From Lactarius indigo (taxonomy: Eukaryota; Basidiomycota; Agaricomycetes; Russulales; Russulaceae): a DNA stretch of 64,000 nt. Numbering within the stretch: position 1 is the stretch's first letter; every line of letters begins with the position of its first letter. The position numbers and the translations under genes are program-made. The stretch lies in assembly GCA_025766275.1 (NCBI GenBank), contig JAFKAC010000007.1, forward strand, positions 2,108,001 to 2,172,000, written 5' to 3'. This document shows, in pieces, positions 1-11,689 of this stretch. A model generated the notes under the pieces. That model searched no databases. It was not told where the DNA came from and saw only the letters and a program-made list of their open reading frames with translations.

Positions 1-3000
1 AAGTGTGTGGCTAAAGGCTACCTTGAGGACAACCTGTACTGGTTGGACGCAGCCAGCATCGGCCTCAACGCCCACACAAAATCAAGTGCTGCCACACTTG
101 ATATCTGGCATCAACGCATGGGACACATATCCTCTGCTGCGCTGAAGGTGCATGGTCCCTCTGCCACTACTGGTATGGACATAGATAGCTCTACCACGGC
201 CCACACAGTCTGCCGTGGGTGCGAGATGGGCAAGTCCACTCGCCAACCCTTTTCTGCATCCTCCAACAAGAGGACAACTCGTCAGTTTGAGATCGTGCAC
301 AGTGACCTCGCCGGTCCTATGCAGACTCAATCCCTGCAAGGCTCGACCTACACAGCCACATTCATAGACGACCACACTAAGTTCACTGTGGTCCACTTCC
401 TTAAGTCGAAAGACCAGTTTGCTAAGTCGCTGCAGATGTACTTGGCCTGGGGTGAAACCCAGTCTGGCCATAAACTGCGCGCTCTGCACTCTGACCGCGG
501 TGGCGAATACATGTCGAGTGTCACGCAGGACATTCTTAAGCAGAAAGGGATAGAGCATCACCTTACGATGCCGGGTTCACCACAGTCTAACGGGAAAGCC
601 GAGCGGTTTAACCGCACCATTATGGATAAGGCAATGTCCATGCTCCACACAGCTGGCATGTCCAAAGGCTTCTGGGAGCATGCGGTGTGCGCAGCTGTGC
701 ACATCTATAACCGCTCTCCAGTCCGTGGGCTTAAGTGGCGCACTCCTTATGAGCTCTGGCACTCTGGCAAAGTGCCTGATGTCTCACATCTTCGTGTCTT
801 CGGATGCAAGGGGTACATGCACGTACCCGCTGATAAGCGTCGCAAATTAGATGCGAAGGCCATTGAGGTCACGCTTATTGGGTTCGAGCCCGAATCTAAG
901 GGCTATAAGCTCTGGGACCGCTCAACCCGCTCCGTTCGAGTGTCCAGGGATGTGACATTCGACGAGAGTAGCTTCCCGTCCCTCCAGGGTGTTGAGACAC
1001 ACCCCACACCTTCACCACCAGTCGTGCCTAGCACAACAGTGACTGCCGTGCCTCACCCGCCGGCGTTACCACCAATGCGAGCCCCCTCCCCTGCACACTC
1101 CAGTAGTAGTGAGGAGGAGGATGTTGAAAAGCTCCTAGACCCCCCACAAGTCCAACCACGCCCCACCACACCACCACCTGCTCTGCCAGCTCTGCCCACC
1201 ACACCTAAATGTGAGCAGACCACTCCCACTTCACCCCCACCGCGTCCTAGTGCAACGCGCATTATGCGCCATGTCCCTCCTCCCTCGCCAGAAATGCCTG
1301 GGGGATTTGAGGATCGTGCACAGCGTAGTCAGCTGTTGCGCGAGATGGACAATGCACCAAGACGCACTGCTCGTGTCCCTGTGCCTAATCCGCGTTACTT
1401 CAATGCGGACAATGCGGCATGGCGCGGCAGGCGTCTGGGGTATGCGGAGTTACTGGCTGCTGCCTTTGTGGGCCGAGACCCTGCAACTTATGCAGAAGCC
1501 ATGCGGTCTGCAGCTGCAGATGAGTGGACTAAGGCGTGTCAGTATGAAATGGACGCCCTAGCTAAGAATGGGACTTGGGAGTTAGTGGATCTCCCGCCTA
1601 ATCGCAAGGCAGTAAAATCCAAATGGGTCTTTAAGCTCAAAGCGGATGGCCGCTACAGAGCTCGCTTGGTGGCTAAGGGATTCACGCAGATCCCTGGCGT
1701 AGATTTTGATGAAACCTTCTCTCCCGTCGCACGATTTGAGTCGCTACGTTTACTTCTGGCGTTGGCCGCGCTGGAGGACTGGCACATCCATCAGATGGAT
1801 GTCAAGTCTGCTTTTCTCAATGGTGTGCTTGACGAAGAGATTTACATGGAGCAGCCACAAGGTTTCACTGTCACTGGCTCTGAGACGAAGGTGTGTCGCC
1901 TAGTTAAGGCGATCTATGGTCTCAAACAGGCCTCCCGCGCATGGAACTTGCAATTCCATGGAGTGCTCACTGCACTCGGCTTCAAGCAGACGTTTGCTGA
2001 TGCTGGCATATATGTGATGCCTCAACGGGAGGGGTATGATCCACTCTTCGTTATTGTCTACGTTGACGACATCACTATACTGGGTCCCTCACTGAGTGGT
2101 ATCAAGCGTTTGAAGTCGGACTTGTCTGAACGCTATGAGATGACAGATCTCGGGGAGATAGAGTCTTATCTTGGGATGCGCATTGTGCGTGACCGCTCCC
2201 TCAGACGCATCGAAATAGATCAGTCTGGCTATATCAAGGATGTCCTTGAACGCTTTGGCATGTCTGATGCCACACCACACAACACACCCTTGCCCGCTGG
2301 TGCTGACGAGCACTTGGTTAAATATACGTCACAGGCAACTGCCTCAGATATTTCCCACTACCAGTCCTTAATTGGGAGTCTGCTTTATGTGCAGATTGGC
2401 ACTAGGCCAGATATCTCCTTCGCTGTATCACGTCTGGCGCAGTACGCAGCGAATCCTTCACCACAACATCTGCGACTTGCGCAGTATGTCCTATCCTACT
2501 TAGTGGGAACTATGGATATGCGTATTGTCTACGATGGCGCCAATGGCGATGGCCTTCACGGCTACACTGATTCCAGTCTGGCTGATCAGACTGATGACCG
2601 CCACTCCACCTCTGGTTATGTGTTCTTATTAGCTAACGGTGCAATAAGCTGGTCTTCGCGCAAGCAAAAGACTGTTGCCCAAAACACAACGGAAGCGGAA
2701 TACATGGCCATGACCGACGCGGCTAACCAGGCTGCGTGGTATCAGAGCTTCCTCACGGAACTCGGGTACGAGGTCGACGACCCCATCCCACTTCATGGTG
2801 ACAATAAGGGTGCCATTGACTTGGCCTTGAACCCTGTCACTGGGAGACGGTCTAAGCACATTGCCATACGGCATCATGTCATTCGGGAGTACATCGAAAA
2901 GGGGACCATCACCCTCATTAGAACTCCTACTGTGGATATGGTTGCGGACGGCTTCACAAAGTCACTACCGCGTGTCCTGCTACAGAAGCACAACGATGAC

Positions 3001-3021
3001 ATGGGACTTGTGTGTACTTAG
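1..3021 (+). CDS. Ty1/Copia retrotransposon polyprotein, 5' end outside window
   Basis: One uninterrupted frame is open from the window edge to a TAG at 3019-3021, so the gag and protease part lies upstream. Numbering from base 7, the GAG-pre-integrase zinc motif (WHQRMGH ... CRGC) is at about residues 34-72. The integrase core carries D100, D163 and E199 with the classical 35-residue D-to-E spacing. The reverse transcriptase covers about 517-760, with its catalytic YVDD near 686. RNase H covers about 850-1000, with YTDSS and TEAEYMA blocks, ending in VADGFTKSLP. The order integrase, RT, RNase H places it in Copia rather than Gypsy. A Pro/Ser/Thr-rich linker joins integrase and RT. With no stop or frameshift over 1004 codons, the copy is probably young. 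The product copies element RNA to cDNA and integrates it. Confidence 0.95.
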   Translation, partial: KCVAKGYLEDNLYWLDAASIGLNAHTKSSAATLDIWHQRMGHISSAALKVHGPSATTGMDIDSSTTAHTVCRGCEMGKSTRQPFSASSNKRTTRQFEIVHSDLAGPMQTQSLQGSTYTATFIDDHTKFTVVHFLKSKDQFAKSLQMYLAWGETQSGHKLRALHSDRGGEYMSSVTQDILKQKGIEHHLTMPGSPQSNGKAERFNRTIMDKAMSMLHTAGMSKGFWEHAVCAAVHIYNRSPVRGLKWRTPYELWHSGKVPDVSHLRVFGCKGYMHVPADKRRKLDAKAIEVTLIGFEPESKGYKLWDRSTRSVRVSRDVTFDESSFPSLQGVETHPTPSPPVVPSTTVTAVPHPPALPPMRAPSPAHSSSSEEEDVEKLLDPPQVQPRPTTPPPALPALPTTPKCEQTTPTSPPPRPSATRIMRHVPPPSPEMPGGFEDRAQRSQLLREMDNAPRRTARVPVPNPRYFNADNAAWRGRRLGYAELLAAAFVGRDPATYAEAMRSAAADEWTKACQYEMDALAKNGTWELVDLPPNRKAVKSKWVFKLKADGRYRARLVAKGFTQIPGVDFDETFSPVARFESLRLLLALAALEDWHIHQMDVKSAFLNGVLDEEIYMEQPQGFTVTGSETKVCRLVKAIYGLKQASRAWNLQFHGVLTALGFKQTFADAGIYVMPQREGYDPLFVIVYVDDITILGPSLSGIKRLKSDLSERYEMTDLGEIESYLGMRIVRDRSLRRIEIDQSGYIKDVLERFGMSDATPHNTPLPAGADEHLVKYTSQATASDISHYQSLIGSLLYVQIGTRPDISFAVSRLAQYAANPSPQHLRLAQYVLSYLVGTMDMRIVYDGANGDGLHGYTDSSLADQTDDRHSTSGYVFLLANGAISWSSRKQKTVAQNTTEAEYMAMTDAANQAAWYQSFLTELGYEVDDPIPLHGDNKGAIDLALNPVTGRRSKHIAIRHHVIREYIEKGTITLIRTPTVDMVADGFTKSLPRVLLQKHNDDMGLVCT

Positions 3022-3030
3022 ATTGTAGAT

Positions 3031-3040
3031 CACGGGGAGA
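3031..3040 (+). promoter_or_regulatory. Polypurine tract of the Copia element
   Basis: The short purine-rich run CACGGGGAGA lies ten bases after the polyprotein stop and directly before a TGTT start of the presumed 3' LTR. This is the expected position of the primer site for plus-strand cDNA synthesis. Confidence 0.6.
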
Positions 3041-3609
3041 TGTTGATAAGTGACCCTTGCGCACTTAGCGGCTCGTACGGACCGGACTTACAGCATGGAC
3101 TGCTTTAGATTAGATATAGGACTTGTAGATTAGATACTGTTTTGATCTGTACAATCTATTACTTATCATTGCGTCACCTATGACATCATGTACTATGACA
3201 TCATGCGGACTCCTCTGGACTTGTCATTGTACTACGTCTTTGTTCTTCCTTTAGATATATCTTTATTATGATGTCATTATGATATCATCTTAGTCTGGAC
3301 CCTTCTTGTTCTATACGCCTTGTTCTCCATATGCACACTCCTTTGTCCTGTTGTAGAACAATGCGCTCCTTGTATTCTGTGACCTATAGTTACTTTCCTT
3401 GTACTAGTGTCACGCCTCTGTACAGTATAAGTAGACTATTTGTACGCCCTGGTCCACATCAGTTCTCTCACTGCTGTGTGCCAGGTATGTGTTCTCCTCT
3501 GTAATACCATTATCAGTTCTCTCACTGCTGTGTGCCAGACACTTTGCTTTACCTTGCTAGACTTCCCTGTTGCTGCTTCCAGCCACCCAGCTTGTCTCAC
3601 CACAGAACA
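3041..3609 (+). repeat. Probable 3' LTR of the Copia element
   Basis: The LTR starts with TGTTGATAAG right after the polypurine tract. A plausible right end is the AACA at 3606-3609, which mirrors TGTT and gives an LTR of about 570 bp; the 5' LTR is outside the window, so this end is a guess. A TATAA at 3426-3430 suits an LTR promoter. A 27-base segment at 3458-3484 is repeated exactly at 3512-3538, downstream of the TATA box. Confidence 0.5.
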
Positions 3610-3689
3610 CTTTGTCCCTCTGTGAGTAAGCTATCTATGTGTGCTGTTCATCAGTCTTAGCATTCTCAGCCCTCTGATCGCCGTCCATC

Positions 3690-5075
3690 GCATCGCCTCC
3701 CTCACCGTTGTCATGGTCTATTGTCGGGGCTTTGTTGCAGTTGTCATTGCGTCTGTCTTACTGTCGCCGTGGCCATTGTTCTGGTTTCGTTGTGGTCACA
3801 GTTGTTATCGCTGCAGTCATCATCTTCGTGGCCACAGCCATGTCTGTCGTCGTCATGGTTGTCATCGCACAGTCGTTGCTTTGGCTTTGTCGTCGTCTGG
3901 GTCTCCACATCATCTTCTGTTCCACTGCTGCTGCTGTCATCTTCGTGCGGGTTGTTGTCGTCGCTTTGCCATTATCATCGTGTTATTGTCGCTTTATCCC
4001 TGTTAGAGTCTCTACTGCTGCTCTGCCGCTGCCTTTGTGGTCGCTTCGGTCTGTTGTTGCCGGTCATTGTCGCATCATTGTCGCTTTGTCACTGCATCAC
4101 CATGGGTCTCTACCCCGCCCTCTGCTCTCTGGCTGCTGCCCTCTGCCCTCTGCTGCCGTCTTCGTCATTGCAGCTGTCATCGCCCGCTGTCGCACCGTCT
4201 TCGCCGCTGTTGCTGTCATCCCATCTTCACTGCTGTTATTGTCGCGCCCTCTTTGCTACTGTCACACCGTTTTCGTCACTGTCGCTGTTGTGCTGCCTTT
4301 GCCTTTGCCGTTACGCCACCTTTGCCATCACCATCGCACTGCCATTGCTATCGCCATCGCACCACTTTCGCCTTCGCCTTCACCATCGCCATCGTGCCGC
4401 CTTGACTGTCGCTGTCGCATCGCCTTCGCTGTCGCTGTCACATTGCCGTCGCCATCGCGTCACCTTCGCTGTCATGTCGCCATCACCATCATGTCACCTT
4501 CGCTGTCACCGTCACGTTACCTTCGCTGTCGTGTCGCTGTCACCGTTGCGTCACCTTCGCTGTCGCGTCGCTGTCACCATCGCGTCACCTTCGCTGTCGC
4601 GTCGCGTCGCTGTTGGTGTTGCCGTCGTGTCACCTTCGCTGTTGCGTTGCTGTCACCGTCGCATCACCGTCGCTGTCATGTCGCTGTCACCGCCGCGTCT
4701 CTTTCACTGTCCCATCGCCGTCACCGTTGCGTCGCCTTCGCTGTCGCGTCGCCTTCGCTGTCGCGTCACGTCACCGTCGCTGTCACCGCCGCGTCACCTT
4801 CGCTGTCGCGTCGCGTCACCGTCGCTGTCACGTCGCTGTCACTGCCGCGTCTCTTTCGCTGTCCCATCGCCGTCACCGTCGCGTCGCCTTCGCTGTCGCG
4901 TCGCATCACCATCGCTGTCACGTCGCTGTCACCGCCGCGTCACCTTCGCTGTCGCGTCGCGTCACCGTCGCTGTCACGTCGCTGTCACCATCGCGTCACC
5001 TTCGCTGTCGCGTTGCGTCGCTGTTGGTGTTGCCGTCGTGTCACCTTCGCTGTCACGTCGCCTTCACCGTCACCG
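3690..5075. repeat. TCG-phased minisatellite (CTTCGCTGTC / GCGTCACC variants)
   Basis: About 1.4 kb is built from degenerate units such as CACCTTCGCTGTCGCG and GTCGCTGTCACC, becoming more regular toward 4400-5060. All three plus-strand frames stay open for hundreds of codons because the unit is nearly free of TA-containing triplets. Their translations are Ser/Arg/Leu/Val-rich low-complexity runs, so I do not call a protein. It sits between the Copia LTR and the tnp2 transposon. Confidence 0.8.
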
Positions 5076-5218
5076 TCACCATCACAGCCATCATTGCGGC
5101 TGCAGTCAATGTTGAAGTGATTCTCAGTTGGTACGCTATTTCTATGAGTCTTTGTTTCTATTCCTGTGACTGAACATGGTCCTTGTATATACAGGTAGGT
5201 CCACTACTACTACACGAA

Positions 5219-8200
5219 TCAAACCATCTCATCATCAATGCCGCACTCTTCTGGTGATAGCAGGGCAAGTCCTGGATGTTTCCGCAAGACATGGACACGA
5301 CTACTGTAAGTCCAAATTCCAATAAGGCTAGTTATTGCTGACGTTTCGAGCACATATAGTATTGGTGACCACTTTCCATACCACCTCCCGAAGAGCTTCT
5401 GGCGCTCTATCAAGGGATGATAGACGACAAGGGAGAGGTTTGTCTCAGCAACTGGAACAGTATAAAAGGCCAAAGCCTCTCCGAATATTGGTTTGGTCTT
5501 CTCCTCCTCTAGCTCTGTTTCATCTATAGGCTGATCTGTTGGCTGTTTCTGTAGCTGGGCTTCAAAGTACCTTGAGGAGTGAGACAGATGTTTTTTGGAG
5601 AGCTCAAAGAGCCGGCTTGTGAGGGTAACATGATTGAGAAGAGGGCACTTCCCCCACCGCACAATTTGAGGTGTGGAATCTGGCCCAACTCTGAGATAAG
5701 ATCTAATTGCCTGTAGGTGAGCCTTCAAATCCTCATCTTCCCTTTTCTGCTTCTGAGTGATGGGGATTTCTGTAAATAGGGAGGTTCGCTGAGCCTTTGC
5801 TTCAGATGCTGGGGAGAGTGTTGGATAGGAAAGATGTATGATTCTAACAGACTGCTTGTCTGTCCTGTATGAGGCTATGTTTTTGAAGGGAGATTTCTTT
5901 GACCTGATCCCATGTCCAATATCTCCTATGGCCCGCTCACATGTAGCTTGAGAACCAAATCTGATAGAGCCATTGAATGTGATGTGGAAGGGAATAAAAA
6001 TGAGCTGGAAGATGCACAGTCTGCAGCGGGGAATTTTGGATGGATCATCACCAACATAGAGGCTTTCAAATCCTTGAAGAAAAAGGACAATCTTGCTATA
6101 AAGCTTGGTTAAGTCTTCCTTTGTTCGAGGGACAGCTGTCATAGCATACTCCACCACATTTGAGAATATGGCAAAGTTCTTGATTACCCCATAGTCAAAT
6201 CCAAGCTCCCATGCCATAGGGACAATATACCAGTGGAGGAGGGCCATCCATTCATATATCTTGTATTGACTTTGCCGCTTTTTGTATATATCCCGAATAG
6301 GTCCACAGAAGGATGAGGGTAATGTTGCTATAGCCCTTTCAACTTCTGCTCCAAGTTGTTTGGCAATATCTTCACCCATATAGACTCTCTCTGATTGAGA
6401 GCTAGATGTGACCCATATATCCCAGATATGTGGCATGCAGTTTTCATAGAAGAGATGGAAGGGATCAAGTGGGAAAAAGAATGGATGTGAGAAGGCAGGG
6501 CTAGCTGCACAAGTAGGAAGACCAGAGACCCCAGTTTCCCATACAATTGCTGTGTACTGTGCAGTATTGCCCTTTGCAGCTTCAAGCCTCTCAATAGTTT
6601 TCCAGTAGCCCTCTAAAGTTCGAACTGGCAAGTTCAAGATGTCAAAATCAGGGCGATCAAAATTGATCACCTCATTTTGAGGTGGAGAGAGAGGGTAATA
6701 CTGAGATTTAGCACCTATAATAGTGAGATAAGAAAATACAATAGTATAATATTGTATACATACCTCCCCCTAGACTAGAGCGTGCACCTTTCACCATACT
6801 AAAACGGCATCCATACACAGCCATATGTCCAGCCATTTTGCTGAGTTTTGCAGAACCAAGCATATCTCCAAGGACACCACAAAGAAAGACCTTCAAAAGA
6901 AAGTATTTTCCTGTAAGGGCATTGAAGGTCCATACACCAACACTAAGCTTTGCAAGCTCCTCATAAAGAACATATATGAATGACTCCACATTTGCAGGTG
7001 AAGAGGGGCCAGGAATGACAAGTGGAATAATGATATTGGTGGCTTTAGATCGCATGTTGGGGGGAAGGTTTAAAACTGTGACAACAAGGACCCATACATC
7101 AGACTGCTTCTTCATGGTGAGCTGAGCGCCATCCCCTGAGATGGTTATTGCAGTGTCAGTTGAATCTTGGAATAAATGGGAGTGATTGATATGATTAATG
7201 GAGTCAGAAAAATCTGAGTATGTGGAGGGGGGGGAATTAGGCTCCAGATTTTTCAGAGGGATCAGAGCCTCTTGTAAATGTTCATGTCGATACTGCATAG
7301 CCTTTGCCATCTTCTTATTCAGATAGAATGACTGAATAACAGGTGCAATGGGAGTATAAAGCATTTGAGCTCTTGGATGACCTTTCTTGTCATAGCGTAG
7401 CTCGCCGCAAGGTCCAAGATTTTTGTTGCGAATATGAATGCATGAACGAAGGTCCTTGAACTCTCCAGTAAAAGCCATGCAGCTTTTGGGGCACATGTCA
7501 ACCAGCTGAGATGACAATCCTGTAAGCTCTATGGCAAGGTTTCGCACCATGTATAAGCTTAGGATCTCAATGCCTGTGGCTTCTTGAAGGACTTGTGAAT
7601 GAAGCCGGTATGCCCTAACAGTGCCATGGGAGTCAACCCATGCTACATAGTGCTTCAAAGAGAGTGTCTCAGTTGGGGTGAGTGGACGACCTCTAGGGTC
7701 AGAAATGGATGGGTGGTTAGGAAGTGTGTAGCCAGATAAAAGCTTTGCCCGAAGTTTTTGAACCACTTCTGGCAAGTCAGCAACACTGGCAGTAAAGGCC
7801 TCGCCCTCATCAGGGCCAGCACTATCTGGCTCCTTCTCAGGAAAGGAGTTGTTAGTATTGTTCAAAGAAGGGATTATAGCAGGATGGTGCCTAGATGAGT
7901 CGTTCTCAGAATCAGAGTCAGAGTCATGGTCCAAAGAGCTAGAGCCAGCCTCAGATAGCACATCAGGAGCATCCTGACCTGGCTCCAAACCAGAGATATC
8001 AAAGTCCATCTCTGGCCAAGTGAGATCAGGATCAGCAGAGCTAAAAAAAAGGGTATCTGATGCCATGCAGCAATAAGTACGGGTGGGCTTTCATGCCAAA
8101 ATGTTATACTTACCAGGCTCCACAGTGTCCTCTTGACAGTGTTCAGGCTGCTCGGAAACCTCAGAGTGGATGTTGGCCTGTTGAGCTAGGTGATCTGCAC

Positions 8201-8525
8201 AATTAAGTCTCTGCAGTAAGCACAAGTTAAGGACTAGTATTCGGAAACGAAGCCACACACCTTCTTGACCCTCTAGATGAGATCCATCAGCAACTGCTGC
8301 TAGATCAGACATCCTGGAGCCTCCATGGATGTGAGAAAGAAACTGGATTGTCTGATCAATGCATGATTTCACGTGCAGAGTGAGATTGGTATTGGTAGAT
8401 GGGAGTGATTCGAGAAATTGTTGATCTCGCTGAAGATGGAGCTCGATGGTGCGCTTAGTGAATCTTTTCAGGCCTCCATGACACCTAGAACATGGACAGG
8501 TATGTGTTTGAGCTACTTGAGACAT
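5219..8525 (-). CDS. CACTA-type (tnp2 family) DNA transposon transposase
   Basis: Three exons join in frame: 8525-8114, 8056-6764 and 6714-5219, giving 1066 residues. Both introns (57 and 49 nt) are GT-AG and phase 1. The N-terminus has a CPCSRC cysteine cluster, followed by an acidic Ser/Asp-rich stretch. The tnp2 core includes NLPPNMRSKATN (about residue 469), then IPGPSSP and a GDMLGSAKLSKMAGH block. Across the second intron comes YYPLSPP, and near residue 650 PLDPFHLFYENC; this order is typical of transposase family tnp2 (CMC superfamily). No stop or frameshift is visible, so the enzyme could be functional. It would cut and paste a CACTA element in the nucleus. I could not identify terminal inverted repeats. 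An in-frame start at 8525 precedes the Cys cluster and is the natural first Met. Confidence 0.85.
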
Positions 8526-8731
8526 AGTTGCTTCAGAGTATCACAGAAACGACAACGATACAAAGGGTCTACAGTATGGGGCCAAGGGCAAGCGTACTTG
8601 GGTGCGGCAGGTGTGCAAATGGCACGTGTTCTACGAATCGAAACTGGCACGCCAGCACACCAACTCCTTCTTTCGTGCCAACACACCGACCTTTTTTCAA
8701 ATCTCATTTTCACTTACGCTTTTCTTCGTCA

Positions 8732-11515
8732 ATGGACGATAACTTCGACTTTGACTTTGAGGACGACGACGACTTCGATCTGGCCAGCCTTGGCCGCCTG
8801 TCTCCAGAACGCTTCCCTCTGCATAAGAACCTCGGCTCTGACGAAGACAAACTAGGAGTAGGCACTCAGCACAGGCCGAGACCTTCGCTGAGGTCAAGGC
8901 CCCAAATCGACTTCGCTGCACGACACTCTAACGTTGACAGTCTCCCTCCATTTTCTACTGCTAGTCGTTCACAGGCACGTTCCAGCTTGTCAGGTTCAAT
9001 GCCAGTGCCGCACTCCAACATCAACTCTTCGAAGCAACACCGGTTTTCACGTGGGATGTATGCCTCCAGCGACTTGGATTCATCTCCGAGTCCAAGAGTC
9101 CCTCTCGAACTCATCGCATCGCTCACTGTCACCGAGCTCAACAGCAACCCCCACTACCGCAGACTGCGCGAAAAATACGAACGCTTGACCGAAATCCTCA
9201 CAACATATGCAGAAAGAGGCATCACAATGTCCGTCATGAAGAATGACACTTTCGTCCCAGAGATTTACCAAGGTTCGTACAACTTTGTTCCAACCCCAGC
9301 ATTCACGAACTCAATTCCCGCAACATAGCTCCCCCTGGTGCAGGCTCTCGCGCATCCTCTCTGGGACCAAGTGATTCAGCTTCTCAGCGGACAAGAATCG
9401 ATCTCGAAGAAGACAGGGCCATCGAACTCCTACTCGAAACTGTGGAGCCATCATCCTTGCGTCCATCGTTTCTTCCACTTAGTGTGCTGTGGTACTATGA
9501 TGACTGCAAAAAGGACACATCGGCAGGTATTATTATTACAGCGAATAATAGGCGTCGACCGAAGATGAGCCTCGCCATCCGCCACCCAAACGGCACTCCA
9601 ATCGAACATCAAGAGTATGCAAATGTGCGACACTCTGCGGACATCATTGTTCAGAACCTCGTCAAATTCGTTGACTCGGACCCCCGCACTGACGCAAACG
9701 GCAGCAATTCCAAGTCACGGACCAAGACATTCGTCAAGAACCTATTCAGCGCTGAGTACCGTCGTGCTATCCTCGAGCTTGAAGCAGAGCAGAAGTTGCT
9801 TCGCTTATGCTCATTTCATTGGAAAGCTGATGCCATGATTGGCCAAGCGTTCCTGCGACGAAATGAGATAGAAAGCAAGGCGGCGATGAACCACGGGCAA
9901 GCCCCGTCTTCGGGGCTGAATCCTTCCGATGCAAACGGTTCCCAGCCGGACCTATCACCCACTGCTCCAATCCCGCAAGTTTTGGATCCAGCACCCATGA
10001 ACGTGGCGAAGCGTGCCCTGGAGTTAAGCCCTGGTCCTAAGTCCCCCTCGGTGTCGCACGCTCAAAAGCGCAGCAAAGACAACTTATATCCCGGACAGAA
10101 GACTACATGTCCGCAAGTGCCCTCAAATTCCCGTGAGTTCTCTATTTGACGAAGTTTTACATCTCACTGAAGTACTCGCCCACAGAGAAACACCCTGCAG
10201 CACGCAACATTGTTCCAACGTTCCTTCAAGTTAGCCACACTGAGGCCACCAGCGCCGAACCAGCGCCGATGAACCTCCATCCTGTTAATGCTGATACAAC
10301 TGGTACGTCCACATCTTATACTGGCAGTTTACAGTTCTCTGACTTGTGGCCGGATCTACAGCTGATAATCTCATCGGTAAGTTGAAGTGTTCTCTGCGCA
10401 TAGGCTTCCACTAATCGAGTCCTCAAAGCGATCCTCAAGTCTGAATTCCCCTCCTTAACAAACGCCCCCAGCCTTCTCAACTCCATGAACGCGCAATTGT
10501 CGTTCAAACAAGGCGAGACATCTGAGAGTGTCACAACACTTCTCGAGCGTGTTCAATCAGCAGACCCCGGTTCCCCAGACATCGACAAGGATAACATGGG
10601 TCAAAGCTGGGGACACTACCAATTCACAGCGGGTGGTATCAGCCCGTCATCCTCGCTAACCTCCTGGGAGGATGTCGGCAGTGTTGCCATGGCCTTCAAG
10701 TTAATCGCAGCCGCCATCAAGACATGCCGGGAGGCGCGGGTGATGTGCGCGAACGCTGGGACGCCAAAGACGACGGGATTTATCAGCGACGTCTATCTCG
10801 AAAAAATCCTCGAATGTCTTGAGAGTTGCTGGGTTGGCGCTGGCGGGGTATGTGTTCACAATACTTCTCCAGTTTGTATATCAATTCATCGTTTCTAGAT
10901 AATTACATCTCATTCTTGCCCCGCCCCAGTGATCCCTACCACACCTCCCAGTCGCGACATCAAGATGTCTTCCCCGGCGCATGTACTCAAAATCAAGTTC
11001 AAGCCCCTGGCACTCATTGCAAACACCGACGCTAGCAATACCCCAAATGTCCCCGCAGGGACCGATACTACCAGCAGCCAGCAGCCCGCCTCTAGCGCAG
11101 AATCCACACAGGGACCTTCAACGGTCTTAGACAAGGTGTGTTGGACTTCGATTATGTCACGCCAGCTCATCCAGTCTCTAGGGTGCTCGCGCCGACATCA
11201 CATCACTCAAACTTCTTCATGTTCCGGAGCTCATGGCCTGGATGAATGAGAACAAGCTTATCATCCCGAAGTCGAAACGCAAGGACGGTACGCTGTATAT
11301 TCTGTGCCCCCAGAATAGCGTTGACAATATCTAATCCCTAGATCTCATTGTAGCTATTGTCAAGTCCTCTGAGTTCGCGCAGGTCTCCAAGTCGATCATC
11401 GAGAAAATCGTCGAGCAGGTATGATTCTGTTGACTCTCATATTCCAAATCTGATGCCGTATTTCTAGCGTAAGCTGAAGAAAGGGCCGCAAAAGCAGATC
11501 ACCGCGTTATCATAG
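8732..11515 (+). CDS. Hypothetical nine-exon protein with SAP-like C-terminus
   Basis: I reconstruct exons 8732-9272, 9329-10132, 10186-10302, 10362-10376, 10429-10847, 10899-11135, 11182-11287, 11342-11418 and 11468-11515. They join in frame to 787 residues. Exon 4 is a 15-nt microexon needed to avoid a stop. The N-terminus is acidic (MDDNFDFDFEDDDDFDL), then Ser-rich, with a coiled-coil-like LNSNPHYRRLREKYERL near 160-180. A central block contains WYYDDCKKDTSAG and SLAIRHPNGTP; another begins WGHYQFTAGGISP and is followed by Cys-containing helices. The end, from ITSLKLLHVPELMAWMNEN through a Lys-rich KSKRKDDLIVAIV, resembles a SAP motif, a DNA-binding helix-turn-helix; this is a pattern impression. 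It starts 206 bp from the divergent tnp2 gene, so it may be a second transposon gene or a host gene. Function unknown. Confidence 0.7.
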
Positions 11516-11689
11516 TGTGCATGGGGGCATACTACTGCAATGCTTGCTCGTACAGTGGTCTCAGCATTACTTTTTGCTAGCATTATTCGTAATTCCCAAC
11601 GTACATACATGACTACCTCCCCGACCTGGCATGACTACCGGGTTTAATAAACATGACCTCTATTTGACTATGAACTGAACCAAAAGGAC

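Noticed and set aside
3708..5173. Long plus-strand open frames of up to 470 codons
   Set aside because: Three frames are open over the same DNA because the repeat unit lacks stop triplets. Products are low-complexity Ser/Arg/Val/Leu strings, so these are not genes.
5195..5215. CCACTACTACTAC as the CACTA terminal repeat of the tnp2 element
   Set aside because: No matching inverted copy was found beyond 8525 or 11515, so it could be chance.
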